A stretch of DNA of 64,000 bases from JAJDFU01 sp964640855. Lineage in GTDB: Bacteria > Bacteroidota > Bacteroidia > Chitinophagales > Saprospiraceae. Positions 42,257 to 50,963 of this stretch are shown here, piece by piece. The stretch covers positions 62,001-126,000 of the forward strand of contig CAZXIX010000002.1 in assembly GCA_964640855.1 (NCBI GenBank), read 5' to 3'. The position numbers and the translations under genes are program-made. Under the pieces are notes generated by a model, which saw only the letters and a program-made list of their open reading frames with translations, made no database searches and was not told the origin of the DNA. Numbering within the stretch: the first letter of the stretch is position 1; each line of letters starts with the position of its first letter.

Positions 42257-44068
42257 TTGCATCGGAAAAAGTTAAAGCTGTCCGTGAATTCCATCCTGCG
42301 CTATTCCCTTCTTGCGGTTTTTGGTTTCCTGGCGATCGCGATGACCTGGAATATGGCCCTCCGATCGCAAGAGGAACTCCTCTGGGGATACAGGACCCAG
42401 GTTTTGTTCCTCGCCATTTTTGTCTTCCTTGTATTGCTGGTTCGGCCGATCTGGCTAAAGAAGGGAAAACCCTGGCGATGGTTATCCCTGTCCGGATTAA
42501 GCATTCTTCTTCTATCCATCGGCTTTCCGGATATTCTGTTGCCCTTTCCCTTTTTGCTGTTCCTGGGCTTTATTCCGCTTCTGATCGTCGAGCAGGAAAT
42601 CAGCGAAACGAAAGGACTCCGGCCCGGATTTACTTTTTGGAAATATGCCTTTCTGACCTTTTTGGGGTGGAACATCATCACCACTTTCTGGGTAGCCAAT
42701 ACCGCCATTTCAGCCGGCGTGTTTGCCATCGTGGCCAACTCGCTGCTGATGACCCTTCCCATGGCGCTTTTTCACCACACCAAACGCCGGATCCCCCAAC
42801 TGGGCCTGGCAGCCTTTATCGCCTATTGGATCAGTTGGGAATTTTTCCATCTGAATTGGGAACTCACCTGGCCCTGGCTCACGCTGGGAAATGGTTTTGC
42901 CGAGTGGCCCGCCCTGGTGCAATGGTACGAGTATAGCGGGGTATTCGGAGGCACGCTGTGGCTGTTGCTGGGCAACGTATTGGGTTTCCGGATCTATCAA
43001 ATGCATCTAAAAAAAGAGCCACTTCGCGGTCTGGCTATTCAGGCAGGAGCTTTGCTGATCCTCCCGATTGCATTGTCCTTGTACCTTTTTTATTCCTACG
43101 AGGAAAAAGGGCGACCGGTGGAGGTCGTGGTGGTGCAACCCAATTACGAACCGCACTATGTGAAATTCAGCGTCCCTAATTCCGTACAGGTGGATCAAAT
43201 GATCCGTCTGACGGATTCCCTGATCCGCCCGCAAACCCGCTACGTAGTATGGCCCGAGGCCGTCATACAGAATTACGAGATCGAAAGACCCCGGAGCCAT
43301 CCGGCCATTCGGGAAGTGGAACAGCATTATCAGGATCATCCGGGCTTGAACCTCCTCATCGGGATCAGCGCATACGAGATCCTGGCCAACGACGATCAGA
43401 CTTCCCGGCATAAAAGGGTCTATGTGACTCGTACCGGAGATACGCTCAGCTACGAATCGAGCAACATTGCGGTGCAGCTCACGATAGGAGAAACGGAAAT
43501 ACCGGTTTATAAAAAATCCAAACTGGTACCCGGGGTAGAGATCTTCCCCTTTCAGGATGTACTCTGGATCTTCAAGCCCATTGTGGATAAAGTCGGCGGG
43601 ACTACGGCCGGTTTGGCGTCTCAGAACGATCGCACCGCCTTTGCCTCTCCGTTTGGCCGGGTAGGGACGCTGATCTGTTATGAATCGGTATTTGGAGAAT
43701 TTGTCACGGGCTATGTGCGCTCGGGGGCCGAGGCGCTTTTCGTGATGACCAACGACGGTTGGTGGGACGATACGCCGGGCCATCGGCAGCATATGCGATT
43801 CGCATCCCTGCGGGCCATCGAGACCCGACGCGCCATCGGGAGAGCGGCCAACACCGGCATTTCCGCCTTTTTGGACCAGAGGGGAATCATCCGGGAACAG
43901 ATCGCTTACAATCGAACCGGAGCCGCTCGACAAAGCATGCTCTTCAATGATCAGATCACCTTTTATGTTCGGTGGGGAAACATCATTGCCCGTGTAGCGG
44001 CTTTCCTGGCCGCTATTCTCTTTCTCAACGTGGTGGTCAGGAGCTTATCGGGAAGGAAAACGAGTTGA
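42257..44068 (+). CDS. lnt: Apolipoprotein N-acyltransferase
   Basis: Up to 603 aa inner-membrane enzyme that adds the third acyl chain to lipoproteins, several of which are encoded here. The first 280 residues contain about seven hydrophobic helices; a nitrilase domain (about 285-545) supplies the catalytic residues: Glu in YVVWPEAVIQ, Lys in KKSKLVPGVE and Cys in GTLICYESVFGEF, with NDGWWDDTPGHRQHMRFA following. A last helix is near 570-592. No in-frame ATG exists upstream: the start is TTG at 42257 or GTG at 42284; the latter starts directly before the first helix. Confidence 0.9.
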   Translation: MHRKKLKLSVNSILRYSLLAVFGFLAIAMTWNMALRSQEELLWGYRTQVLFLAIFVFLVLLVRPIWLKKGKPWRWLSLSGLSILLLSIGFPDILLPFPFLLFLGFIPLLIVEQEISETKGLRPGFTFWKYAFLTFLGWNIITTFWVANTAISAGVFAIVANSLLMTLPMALFHHTKRRIPQLGLAAFIAYWISWEFFHLNWELTWPWLTLGNGFAEWPALVQWYEYSGVFGGTLWLLLGNVLGFRIYQMHLKKEPLRGLAIQAGALLILPIALSLYLFYSYEEKGRPVEVVVVQPNYEPHYVKFSVPNSVQVDQMIRLTDSLIRPQTRYVVWPEAVIQNYEIERPRSHPAIREVEQHYQDHPGLNLLIGISAYEILANDDQTSRHKRVYVTRTGDTLSYESSNIAVQLTIGETEIPVYKKSKLVPGVEIFPFQDVLWIFKPIVDKVGGTTAGLASQNDRTAFASPFGRVGTLICYESVFGEFVTGYVRSGAEALFVMTNDGWWDDTPGHRQHMRFASLRAIETRRAIGRAANTGISAFLDQRGIIREQIAYNRTGAARQSMLFNDQITFYVRWGNIIARVAAFLAAILFLNVVVRSLSGRKTS

Positions 44069-44161
44069 TACCGGATGGATGCAGAACCCAAACCTGAGCG
44101 CCTTGAAAACAACTTGAATATTCGGAGTTCGCCAATACCCCAACTCACACCCCATCCCTCT

Positions 44162-44755
44162 CTACCGCATTTTGGGCCGGCGGCGTTTGCCTCCGGGCCG
44201 TACGCCCCGCTGCCCCATAGAACGGGCTTGCTTTTGCTGATTCAGAGCTTTTTCGAACATTTTGATCTGTTCTTTGACCGTAGCATCGGTCACACTGAGT
44301 TTTTTGACTTCCCGAAAATGATTTTGCGCTTGCGTCCATTTTCCTTTGGAAGCGGCAATATTGGCCAATTGAAGCTCCAGCATGGCTTTTTCATTGGGGG
44401 TGGGGATTTTGATCGACTGGGCTTTTTTCAGGTGGGCTTCCGCTTCGTCCGGCTGGTGGCGATTAGCTGCGATGGTGCCTTTCAGCATATAAAAATAGGC
44501 CCGGTTGGTGGCATAAAGCAAACGGGGAGTCAAGGTCAATCCCAATCTCGCTTCCGCTTTGTCGAAGTCACCTGCCTGCATGGCGACGGAGGCGGACTGT
44601 ACCGTACCCAATAGAAGATATCCCACCAGAAGGGTCAGTCCGATCAACAGCAGGGGAAGAGCATACCAAAAACCAAAGAGAAAAGCCAGGATCGTTCCGC
44701 CGATCAGTAAAACACCCATCAAGGCAAACCGCACGTAAATATTAATCGACAGCAT
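44162..44755 (-). CDS. Membrane protein with TPR-like repeats (paralogue 1)
   Basis: 197 aa. Two hydrophobic helices (about 10-30 and 33-50), then short helical repeats: VQSASVAMQAGDFDKAEARL, RAYFYMLKGTIAANRHQPDEAEAHL, AMLELQLANIAASKGKWTQA, and a basic tail (RPGGKRRRPKMR). It shares layout and residues with the gene immediately upstream (44795-45328): both have LLLGT, QA, a repeat ending TLxPxLLxxNRA and a KGxI step. Tetratricopeptide-type scaffolding is likely; function unknown. Confidence 0.65.
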   Translation of the reverse strand: MLSINIYVRFALMGVLLIGGTILAFLFGFWYALPLLLIGLTLLVGYLLLGTVQSASVAMQAGDFDKAEARLGLTLTPRLLYATNRAYFYMLKGTIAANRHQPDEAEAHLKKAQSIKIPTPNEKAMLELQLANIAASKGKWTQAQNHFREVKKLSVTDATVKEQIKMFEKALNQQKQARSMGQRGVRPGGKRRRPKMR

Positions 44756-44794
44756 ACTTTTTATTTTTCGTAAAAATAAGATTTCCCGGCCAAG

Positions 44795-45328
44795 TCAGTT
44801 CAGAGAAGGAAACTTCCGGCCGAGTGCTTTTTCCAATTCGTCCAATCGCTCCTGCAGCAGCAGGTCATCCGCCGGGATCGACCGGGCAGTTTTCAGAGAG
44901 GACCGACTTTCCTGAGGACGACTTTGGACAAAGTGGATGTGAGCCAGATTCAAATGGGCCAGCGCCTCCTCTTTTTTTCGGGTCAGACCGGTCTGGATCG
45001 CCTTTTCGATCTCTCCTTGCGCATCGTCCAACTCTTTGTACTGCAGATGAATCAGTCCTTTAACAAAATGATACTGGGCCCGGTTGTTTTTGACCAATAG
45101 ACCGGGAAATAGGGTCTGTCGCAACAGCCTTTCGGCCATATTGACATTGCCCCGCTGCAAAGCCTGAAAAGCCAGCCGGGTGGTCCCCAAAAGCAAATAG
45201 ATCAGGATCAAGGCGCCGGCGCCGGCAAAAAAAGGCCAAGAAGCGTTCCATCCGGAGGTGATTTGAAAGACAAGGGCCAGCCCAAGAAGCATGACGGTTA
45301 TCGCAAGTCGGGAGTAGTAGTAGAACAT
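44795..45328 (-). CDS. Membrane protein with TPR-like repeats (paralogue 2)
   Basis: 177 aa. N-terminal helix pair (about 5-50), then LAFQALQRGNVNMAERLLRQ, NNRAQYHFVKGLIHLQYKEL, DDAQGEIEKAIQTG and ALAHLNLAHIHFVQSRPQES. Aligns over its length with the following gene (44162-44755), 39 bases downstream, so the pair is a tandem duplication that has diverged. No operon partner of known role beside it. Function unknown. Confidence 0.65.
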   Translation of the reverse strand: MFYYYSRLAITVMLLGLALVFQITSGWNASWPFFAGAGALILIYLLLGTTRLAFQALQRGNVNMAERLLRQTLFPGLLVKNNRAQYHFVKGLIHLQYKELDDAQGEIEKAIQTGLTRKKEEALAHLNLAHIHFVQSRPQESRSSLKTARSIPADDLLLQERLDELEKALGRKFPSLN

Positions 45329-45454
45329 GGGACTAATTCATCTTATATCTGCAAAATACAGAAGTCCGTTGACCCTTGGTTGATCGGTTCGGGACCTCCC
45401 TCGCAAATTTGGCCAACTTTGTCGAATCTACCTCCCCAAGCAGAGATAAACCCC

Positions 45455-45462
45455 TACTTTTG
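45455..45462 (+). promoter_or_regulatory. -7 box upstream of the ECF sigma gene
   Basis: TACTTTTG matches TAnnTTTG exactly, 39 bases before the ATG at 45501. The nearest TTTG upstream (45418-45421) is 33 bases away, too far for a standard -33 element, so only the -7 half is supported. The start point would be near 45469. Confidence 0.4.
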
Positions 45463-45500
45463 AAGTTGCGGAGCTAAAAGCACCTCTCATTCCACGCGTT

Positions 45501-46055
45501 ATGACCGGCCAAGACCAATCTTCTCTCTTCACTCGCATTCAGTCCGGAGACCGGCTGGCGCTAAAGGAGTTGTTTGAGCAGGAATACCCTTCGGTCTGTC
45601 AAGCCATTCGACGCCTGGTTAAGGATGAAAATCTCTCCGAAGATCTGGCCCAGGAAGTCTTCGTTCGTTTTTGGGTCAAACGGGAAAACCTGCAAGTCAA
45701 AACTTCCCTTTCTGCCTATTTGCGGCGTATGGCCATCAACGAGGCTTTGGCCCATCTTCGCCGGCAGCGTCATTTTCATGTTGAGGAATGGATGCCCGAA
45801 CCGGAATCCCGTACCGCAGACAATGCGGAAGAGAGGTATTTGGAAGGTGAGCTCCAGGATCACATTCAGGAAGCGATCGACGATTTACCGCCCCGGTGCC
45901 GGGCCATCTTCCAGTTGAGCCGGCAAGAGGAACTCAGCTATCGGGAAATTGCCGACCGCATGGACATTTCGATCAAGACGGTAGAAAACCAAATGGGCAA
46001 GGCATTGAAGCATATGCGAAACCGCCTAAAGGGATATTTACATCTCTTTTGGTAA
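45501..46055 (+). CDS. ECF RNA polymerase sigma factor, FecI-like
   Basis: 184 aa sigma-70 family protein of the Bacteroidota FecI type. Region 2 (about 25-90): KELFEQEYPSVCQAIRRLVKD, EDLAQEVFVRFWVKR, region 4 (about 120-180): IDDLPPRCRAIFQLSRQEELSYREIADRMDISIKTVENQMGKALKHMR, given here in pieces, with the DNA-binding helix IKTVENQMG. It directs polymerase to target promoters when its FecR partner releases it. FecR follows after 54 bases. A -7 box lies at 45455. Confidence 0.93.
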   Translation: MTGQDQSSLFTRIQSGDRLALKELFEQEYPSVCQAIRRLVKDENLSEDLAQEVFVRFWVKRENLQVKTSLSAYLRRMAINEALAHLRRQRHFHVEEWMPEPESRTADNAEERYLEGELQDHIQEAIDDLPPRCRAIFQLSRQEELSYREIADRMDISIKTVENQMGKALKHMRNRLKGYLHLFW

Positions 46056-46109
46056 AAAGGGGAAAGGCGCAATGGGGGTAAAGTGGGTTAGCAAGCATCA
46101 GAAATAGAT

Positions 46110-47132
46110 ATGGCACATCACGAGGAAAAACAACTGGACTGGATCGCAGCGCACCTGTCGGGCAATGCGACGGAGGCGCAGGCCGAGGCATTGGCTGCCT
46201 GGCTGCAAGCCGATCCCGACAACCGGAAGTTTTTCCAGGAAATGCAGGCGCTTTGGGATGCTAGCGAGGAAGAGGCTGCTTCTCCGCCGGTTGATACCGG
46301 TCGCGCCTGGGCGCGGGTGGAGGAAAAGCTGGACCGTCTGGAAGGGGGAAGCGGCTCCGGGAGCGCTATCATTCCCCGGCGAATGATCCCGAATACCTAT
46401 TGGGTTGCGGCATCCATTGTCCTCCTTCTCGGTATGGCTTTGTGGTTTCTGTGGCCGACAAAGAAAGATACGATGGCTGGCCCGGAGGTCGTGATCAACA
46501 CGCAAGACAAACGACAAGAAATTGAGTTGCCGGATGGTTCCCGGGTCTGGGTCAACCAACGCTCCGCCTTTTCCTACGAGGAGAAAGAAGGTTCCCGCCG
46601 GGTGAAATTGGAAGGCGAAGCTTTTTTTGAAGTCACCCCGGATCCCGAACGCCCTTTTTTAGTCCTCACCGATGGTGCAACCACCCGGGTCGTAGGCACG
46701 TCTTTCAATGTGCGGGCTTACCCGGATGAGGAAGAGGTAAGGGTTGACGTACTATCCGGATGGGTGGAGGTGTCGCTGGATGTTGCCGGCGAGAAAGTCG
46801 ATTTGAGGGAAAAGGAAGCTGCTCGGGTAGTGGTAGAGAACCGGGTGTTGGAAAAAGTAGAGGAAGCCTCTCCCAATGCCACGGCCTGGAAAGAACAGGT
46901 GCTCTACCTGGAAGGGATCCTTCTGCGAGATGCTGTCCGGGACCTGGAGCGATTCTACGGAGCCGATATCCGGTTGGCGAACGAGAATGCCGGAAACTGC
47001 GACATCAATATAGGAGAGATCCGGGATCAGGAATTGGAGAGCGTTTTGCAACTGATCACGGAAGCTACGATACTCCGGTTGGAAGAAACAGGGGAAAACA
47101 GCTGGCTCATCAGCGGGCCGGGCTGCAACTAG
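46110..47132 (+). CDS. FecR family anti-sigma factor
   Basis: 340 aa inner-membrane regulator. The N-terminal cytoplasmic part (residues 1-90, EEKQLDWIAAHLSGNATEAQ) should hold the sigma factor; a membrane helix lies near 96-114; the periplasmic FecR domain follows (VINTQDKRQEIELPDGSRVWV at about 128-148, KLEGEAFFEVTPDPERPFLV); and a C-terminal STN-like DUF4974 (YLEGILLRDAVRDLERFYG, about 267-285) ends it. It senses an outer-membrane partner and controls the upstream sigma factor. The partner is normally a TonB receptor; here the next gene, 18 bases on, is an STN-repeat protein. Confidence 0.92.
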   Translation: MAHHEEKQLDWIAAHLSGNATEAQAEALAAWLQADPDNRKFFQEMQALWDASEEEAASPPVDTGRAWARVEEKLDRLEGGSGSGSAIIPRRMIPNTYWVAASIVLLLGMALWFLWPTKKDTMAGPEVVINTQDKRQEIELPDGSRVWVNQRSAFSYEEKEGSRRVKLEGEAFFEVTPDPERPFLVLTDGATTRVVGTSFNVRAYPDEEEVRVDVLSGWVEVSLDVAGEKVDLREKEAARVVVENRVLEKVEEASPNATAWKEQVLYLEGILLRDAVRDLERFYGADIRLANENAGNCDINIGEIRDQELESVLQLITEATILRLEETGENSWLISGPGCN

Positions 47133-47150
47133 GAACCGAGAGAAGACCCT

Positions 47151-48848
47151 ATGGCTATCAAAAGATCGGCACTGATCCTTTTGCTGGTATCCGCCGCTTC
47201 GGTTGCGAGCGCGCAGCTGCTGGCTACCCGGGTGGATCTTCACGTCCGGGAGGAATCGCTGGGGAAGGTTCTTCACCGATTGGAGGAATCGTATGCCATT
47301 TCCTTTGTTTACAGCCGCTCTTTTGTTCCGGTTGAGCAGAAGGTGTCTTATTCTCAGACTCAGCAACCCCTGGGTTCGGTATTGGAAAGTTTGCTGGAGG
47401 AAGCCTCCATCATACCGGTAGAAAGGAACGGTTTCATCGTTTTGAAACCCAATATCCTCCCAGCCGAAGAACTAAGTGTACAGGAAAAACCTCCGCGGGA
47501 AACCGTTACCTCATCCGAAACCCCATCCCTTCCCAAAAAAAATTCGACTTCCTCCCCCCAGATGACGGATGCCGAACTGGCAGCTTCTTTTCGGGAGCGG
47601 GAGAAAAGATTGGCTGAATTGCCATTGATCGAAACGCAGTTTTACGAAAGTCTTCCGGGCGGCGACAAGGTATACGTTCCCACCATAGATCAATATCGGC
47701 GCCAGTGGCAGCTCACCTCTCAACCTGAAAGGGCCGAGGAGACCTCTTCCTATCGAAAGGCCCAGGTCACGGTCTTGCCCATCCTGGGTACCAATTTCAC
47801 AGAGAGCCACGAGCTGACCAACAAGGTTTCCGTCAATCTGCTTTGGGGAATAAACGGCGGGGTAGACGGAGTAGAGGTAGGAGGGATCGTGAATACCGTT
47901 TACGAAAACGTGGAAGGGGTGCAGGTAGCCGGCTTGGGCAATACCGTTCGGGGACAAGTACAAGGCACACAGGTAGGAGGGTTCTTCAACCTGGCTCGAC
48001 AGGAGGTCCGCGGGGTGCAGGTAGCCGGCTTATTCAATATTTCCGGTGCCAGCTCTGCCACTCAGGTTGCCGGATTGTTTAATTATTCCCGTGGGTTGAC
48101 CTCCGGTACACAAACTTCCCTGTTTTTCAATAGAGCCAAAGAGGGGGCTGACCTGGTCCAGGTCTCCGGAATTTTCAATCGGAATGGGGGTAATGCACAG
48201 CTCCAGGCATCTCTATTATACAACAGGGCCGAAAACGTTCGGTCCGGGCAATACAGCCTGTTCTACAATAAGGCCCGGGAGGTTCGGGGTGTTCAATTGG
48301 GTTTGATCAACGTGGCGGATACCGTTTCCGGAATTCCCATCGGTTTGTTCAACATCATTAAAAAAGGATACAACCGGTTCGAACTGGCCACCAGCGAGAT
48401 CTTTTGGGTCAATACGGGGTATAAATTCGGCGCCCAGCGTTTTTACAACATCCTCCGGTTGGGTATGCGCTGGGACGATCTGAATCCGGATATGACGGTC
48501 GAAACGCCGGTCAGCTGGACGCTCGGTTATGGCTTGGGTACGCTTTTCCGCCTGGGTTCCGGCTGGAGCCTGCACGCAGAAGGCGTCGTCCAGCATGTTA
48601 ATGAATTGGAAGGCTGGACCGACCAGTTGAATTTGCTGACCCGCTTTGAATTTTCTTTTGATCGCGTTTTGTGGCGCCGGCTGAGCTTTTTCGCGGGTCC
48701 CAACTTTTCGATCCTGGCTTCTGACCGGAGAAATGCGGAGAGCGGGGAGTACGAGTCCCATTTGTTGCCCTATACCTTTCATCAGAAAACCCGGAATGGC
48801 CGAACGGTCAGCATGTGGATAGGCTTTAGCGGAGGCCTTCGGTTCTAA
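47151..48848 (+). CDS. STN-domain protein with LA_2272-like surface repeats
   Basis: 565 aa, signal peptide at residues 1-21 (cleavage near SAQLL). An STN (secretin/TonB short N-terminal) domain covers about 22-103: RVDLHVREESLGKVLHRLEE, KVSYSQTQQPLGSVLESLLEE. A polar linker (104-225) is followed by about ten short repeats of roughly 14-18 residues (230-407) with the core xxQVxGLFNxxxx: VQVAGLGN, TQVGGFFN, VQVAGLFN, TQVAGLFN, VQVSGIFN, LQASLLYN, QYSLFYN, VQLGLINV. The C-terminal 150 residues alternate in beta style and end in GLRF, suggesting outer-membrane location. No TonB barrel is present. It directly follows FecR and probably serves as its partner (inference). Confidence 0.75.
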   Translation: MAIKRSALILLLVSAASVASAQLLATRVDLHVREESLGKVLHRLEESYAISFVYSRSFVPVEQKVSYSQTQQPLGSVLESLLEEASIIPVERNGFIVLKPNILPAEELSVQEKPPRETVTSSETPSLPKKNSTSSPQMTDAELAASFREREKRLAELPLIETQFYESLPGGDKVYVPTIDQYRRQWQLTSQPERAEETSSYRKAQVTVLPILGTNFTESHELTNKVSVNLLWGINGGVDGVEVGGIVNTVYENVEGVQVAGLGNTVRGQVQGTQVGGFFNLARQEVRGVQVAGLFNISGASSATQVAGLFNYSRGLTSGTQTSLFFNRAKEGADLVQVSGIFNRNGGNAQLQASLLYNRAENVRSGQYSLFYNKAREVRGVQLGLINVADTVSGIPIGLFNIIKKGYNRFELATSEIFWVNTGYKFGAQRFYNILRLGMRWDDLNPDMTVETPVSWTLGYGLGTLFRLGSGWSLHAEGVVQHVNELEGWTDQLNLLTRFEFSFDRVLWRRLSFFAGPNFSILASDRRNAESGEYESHLLPYTFHQKTRNGRTVSMWIGFSGGLRF

Positions 48849-48886
48849 AAGTCCGCCATTACTAGACAATTGAAAAACAATTCGTT

Positions 48887-49483
48887 ATGAAACACATTCT
48901 TTGTTTCGCAGTCCTCGCTATGCTCATTTCGACAGCTTCTGCCCAGCATGAGACCCTTTTTGGAAAGGCTCGTGTAGTGGGAGGTTTCGGAGGTCCCATA
49001 TTTGAATTCGGGGTTTCCAACGATATTCCGACCGGGATCGGCGGCGGTGGCGGCGTGGTGATCGAAAGCTTTTTCATTGGCGCCTACGGCATGGGAGCCC
49101 TGGATTACTCCGTGATCGTAGACGATAATCTGAATATCGACCAGGTTGATCTGGTACACGGAGGGCTCTGGCTGGGTTATTCCTACAAAACCCATGCCGT
49201 GGTCCATCCTTATGTGTGTGCCCGGGTGGGCTGGGGGGCTGTGAATATTCAATTCGATCAACCCGGAGCCTCTTTCAACGATATGGATCGCATCATGGCT
49301 TTGACCCCTGAAATTGGAGCCGAACTGAATGTAGCGCGTTGGTTCCGGATATACGGAACGTTCGGATACCGCCTGGTATGGGGCACCCAAGACGAGGTGC
49401 CGGATTACACCGACGAGGATTTCCGGGGCTGGATGGCTGGATTGGGCTTCCGCTTCGGTTGGTTTGGCAACCGGAGGCCTTGA
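48887..49483 (+). CDS. Outer-membrane beta-barrel protein
   Basis: 198 aa. Signal peptide MKHILCFAVLAMLISTASA-QH, then amphipathic beta strands with Gly and aromatic residues (VVGGFGGPIFEFGVSNDI, GGLWLGYSYKTHAVVHPYV, FGYRLVWGTQDE, GWMAGLGFRFGWFGN). Eight-strand OmpA-like barrels without a peptidoglycan domain have this size. It is 38 bases behind the STN-repeat gene, so probably part of the same sigma-controlled unit. Function unknown. Confidence 0.75.
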   Translation: MKHILCFAVLAMLISTASAQHETLFGKARVVGGFGGPIFEFGVSNDIPTGIGGGGGVVIESFFIGAYGMGALDYSVIVDDNLNIDQVDLVHGGLWLGYSYKTHAVVHPYVCARVGWGAVNIQFDQPGASFNDMDRIMALTPEIGAELNVARWFRIYGTFGYRLVWGTQDEVPDYTDEDFRGWMAGLGFRFGWFGNRRP

Positions 49484-49545
49484 GCAGTACCGTTTCCTTC
49501 AAGCTGGCTTATCCCCATCGTTGGCCCATTAAATCAGAAAACCTT

Positions 49546-50268
49546 ATGAAAAAACTGACAAGGGTTTGTTTTTTTGGCATCCTGCTTCTTGTTGGTCTGA
49601 CCTCCTGTGATTGGGATGACCGATGCCGGACCATCGGCGGGGATATAGAAACCCGCGAACTCTTTCTTCCTGAAGTGGAAGGGATCGCTTTGGAAATACC
49701 TACCCTGCTGCGAATTCGGCAGGATGCCGATCAGGAGATCCTTCTCACCGGAAATGAAGACTTACTGGATTACCTGGAGAACAGAATTGAAAACGGGATC
49801 TGGATCGTGGGTGTACCGGGCTGCTACAGAGGCGGGGACCAACTGGTCATCGAAGCGGGCCTGAAGCAGGTTCGCTTTTTAGGAATAAGAGGTACCGGTG
49901 AGGTGGTTTCGGAAAACTTCCTGCAAAACGATCTGCTCGAGCTCGCTCTCTCGGGGGCCGGGAGTTTCGACATCGGAGCGGAAGTCAATCAACTCCGCAT
50001 CGATGTATCCGGAGAGGGAGGCGTATTTCTGGAAGGAGCTGCCGACCGGCTGGATTACCGGCTTTCCGGCTCCGGAAACCTGAATGGCTTCGAGCTGAAT
50101 GCCCGGGAGGTTATTATCCGGATCAGCGGCTCCGGAAATGCGGATGTGACCGTCACCGAATTGCTCGATGTGGGAGTCAGCGGAGTCGGGAACATCCGGT
50201 TCAAAGGGAACCCGCCCACCATAAATCAGCGTATTTCGGGAGTGGGTACCGTCACCAAAGTGGATTAA
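49546..50268 (+). CDS. DUF2807 (auto-transporter-like head GIN) lipoprotein
   Basis: 240 aa lipoprotein: MKKLTRVCFFGILLLVGLTSC with Cys21. The body has the repeated strand pattern of DUF2807 proteins, with RELFLPEVEGIALEIP, IRISGSGNADVTVTELLD and VSGVGNIRFKGNPPTINQRI (Ser-Gly-x-Gly-Asn turns), a right-handed beta-helix-like fold. Such proteins are widespread lipoproteins in Bacteroidota of uncertain function. The ATG at 49546 fits the signal peptide; a longer frame from 49339 runs through the upstream gene. It follows the barrel protein by 62 bases. Confidence 0.88.
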   Translation: MKKLTRVCFFGILLLVGLTSCDWDDRCRTIGGDIETRELFLPEVEGIALEIPTLLRIRQDADQEILLTGNEDLLDYLENRIENGIWIVGVPGCYRGGDQLVIEAGLKQVRFLGIRGTGEVVSENFLQNDLLELALSGAGSFDIGAEVNQLRIDVSGEGGVFLEGAADRLDYRLSGSGNLNGFELNAREVIIRISGSGNADVTVTELLDVGVSGVGNIRFKGNPPTINQRISGVGTVTKVD

Positions 50269-50490
50269 TTTTTTTGCGGCAGGATAAGTTTACCCGCCTG
50301 CCGGTCCGGCATCTGCCAAGACTCATATACACTCAACAACAGAGGTTTTACCGCGCTGCCCTGAGCTGACATGCGCCTGGGACAGGCAGCCGGTCTCTTT
50401 CGATTCTCCACTTAAAGGGTATATCCACCTTTTCTTCTACCTTTATCAGGAGCCTTATGGGTATGTCCCCATCGCAAAGAAAAAGCTTGC

Positions 50491-50841
50491 ATGAAAACCT
50501 TATTTGCCGTCCTCCTTATTTCCTTACCCTTCTTTCTTTTTTCTTGTCAGGATGAATGCGAAAAAAATAATACTTATGGGGTCCTGGTGAGGAATTCCTC
50601 CAATACGGGCATTCTACAAGTGAACGTGGACGATCCTTTCACCTCGGTAAATGGGCCGGGACAATTCTCAGTAGGTCCGGGAGAAACCATCGTTATTAAC
50701 GTGTCGTCCGGGACGCATACCATCCTGGCTCGCCTGGTCGTAAGCGTAACGGTAAATAATCGAACGCAGACTACGGTTACCGGCCAACCCGACGAAGTGG
50801 TCAACCAGGACAATTGCGAGACCGTCACCCTGGTCTATTGA
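50491..50841 (+). CDS. Small lipoprotein
   Basis: 116 aa: signal peptide MKTLFAVLLISLPFFLFSC (Cys19), then a beta-rich domain (YGVLVRNSSNTGILQVNVDD, GPGETIVINVSSGTHTILAR) with Cys residues at CQDEC and in DNCETVTLVY that could pair. The Ig-like strand pattern is plausible; I do not recognise the family. It lies 222 bases behind the DUF2807 gene on the same strand, with a possible -7 box (TACCTTTA at 50438-50445, one mismatch), so may be a separate unit. Confidence 0.75.
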   Translation: MKTLFAVLLISLPFFLFSCQDECEKNNTYGVLVRNSSNTGILQVNVDDPFTSVNGPGQFSVGPGETIVINVSSGTHTILARLVVSVTVNNRTQTTVTGQPDEVVNQDNCETVTLVY

Positions 50842-50963
50842 GAATTTTTCTTGGCCGCCTTCCGGGTTTTCAACCTATAGCTGTGTTCTCCCTCTTTGAA
50901 GGATCACCTTAGAGGAAGTCTTCTCCGTCCGGAAAGAAAAAGACTCGTCTCAGGGACCAGGGC

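Noticed and set aside
43007..43933. 308-codon minus-strand frame inside lnt
   Set aside because: Overlaps the nitrilase domain of Lnt; no independent evidence.
50270..50310. Hairpin CGGCAGG...CCTGCCG after the DUF2807 gene as a terminator
   Set aside because: The T-run lies before, not after, the hairpin on the plus strand, and no T-run follows it on the minus strand.
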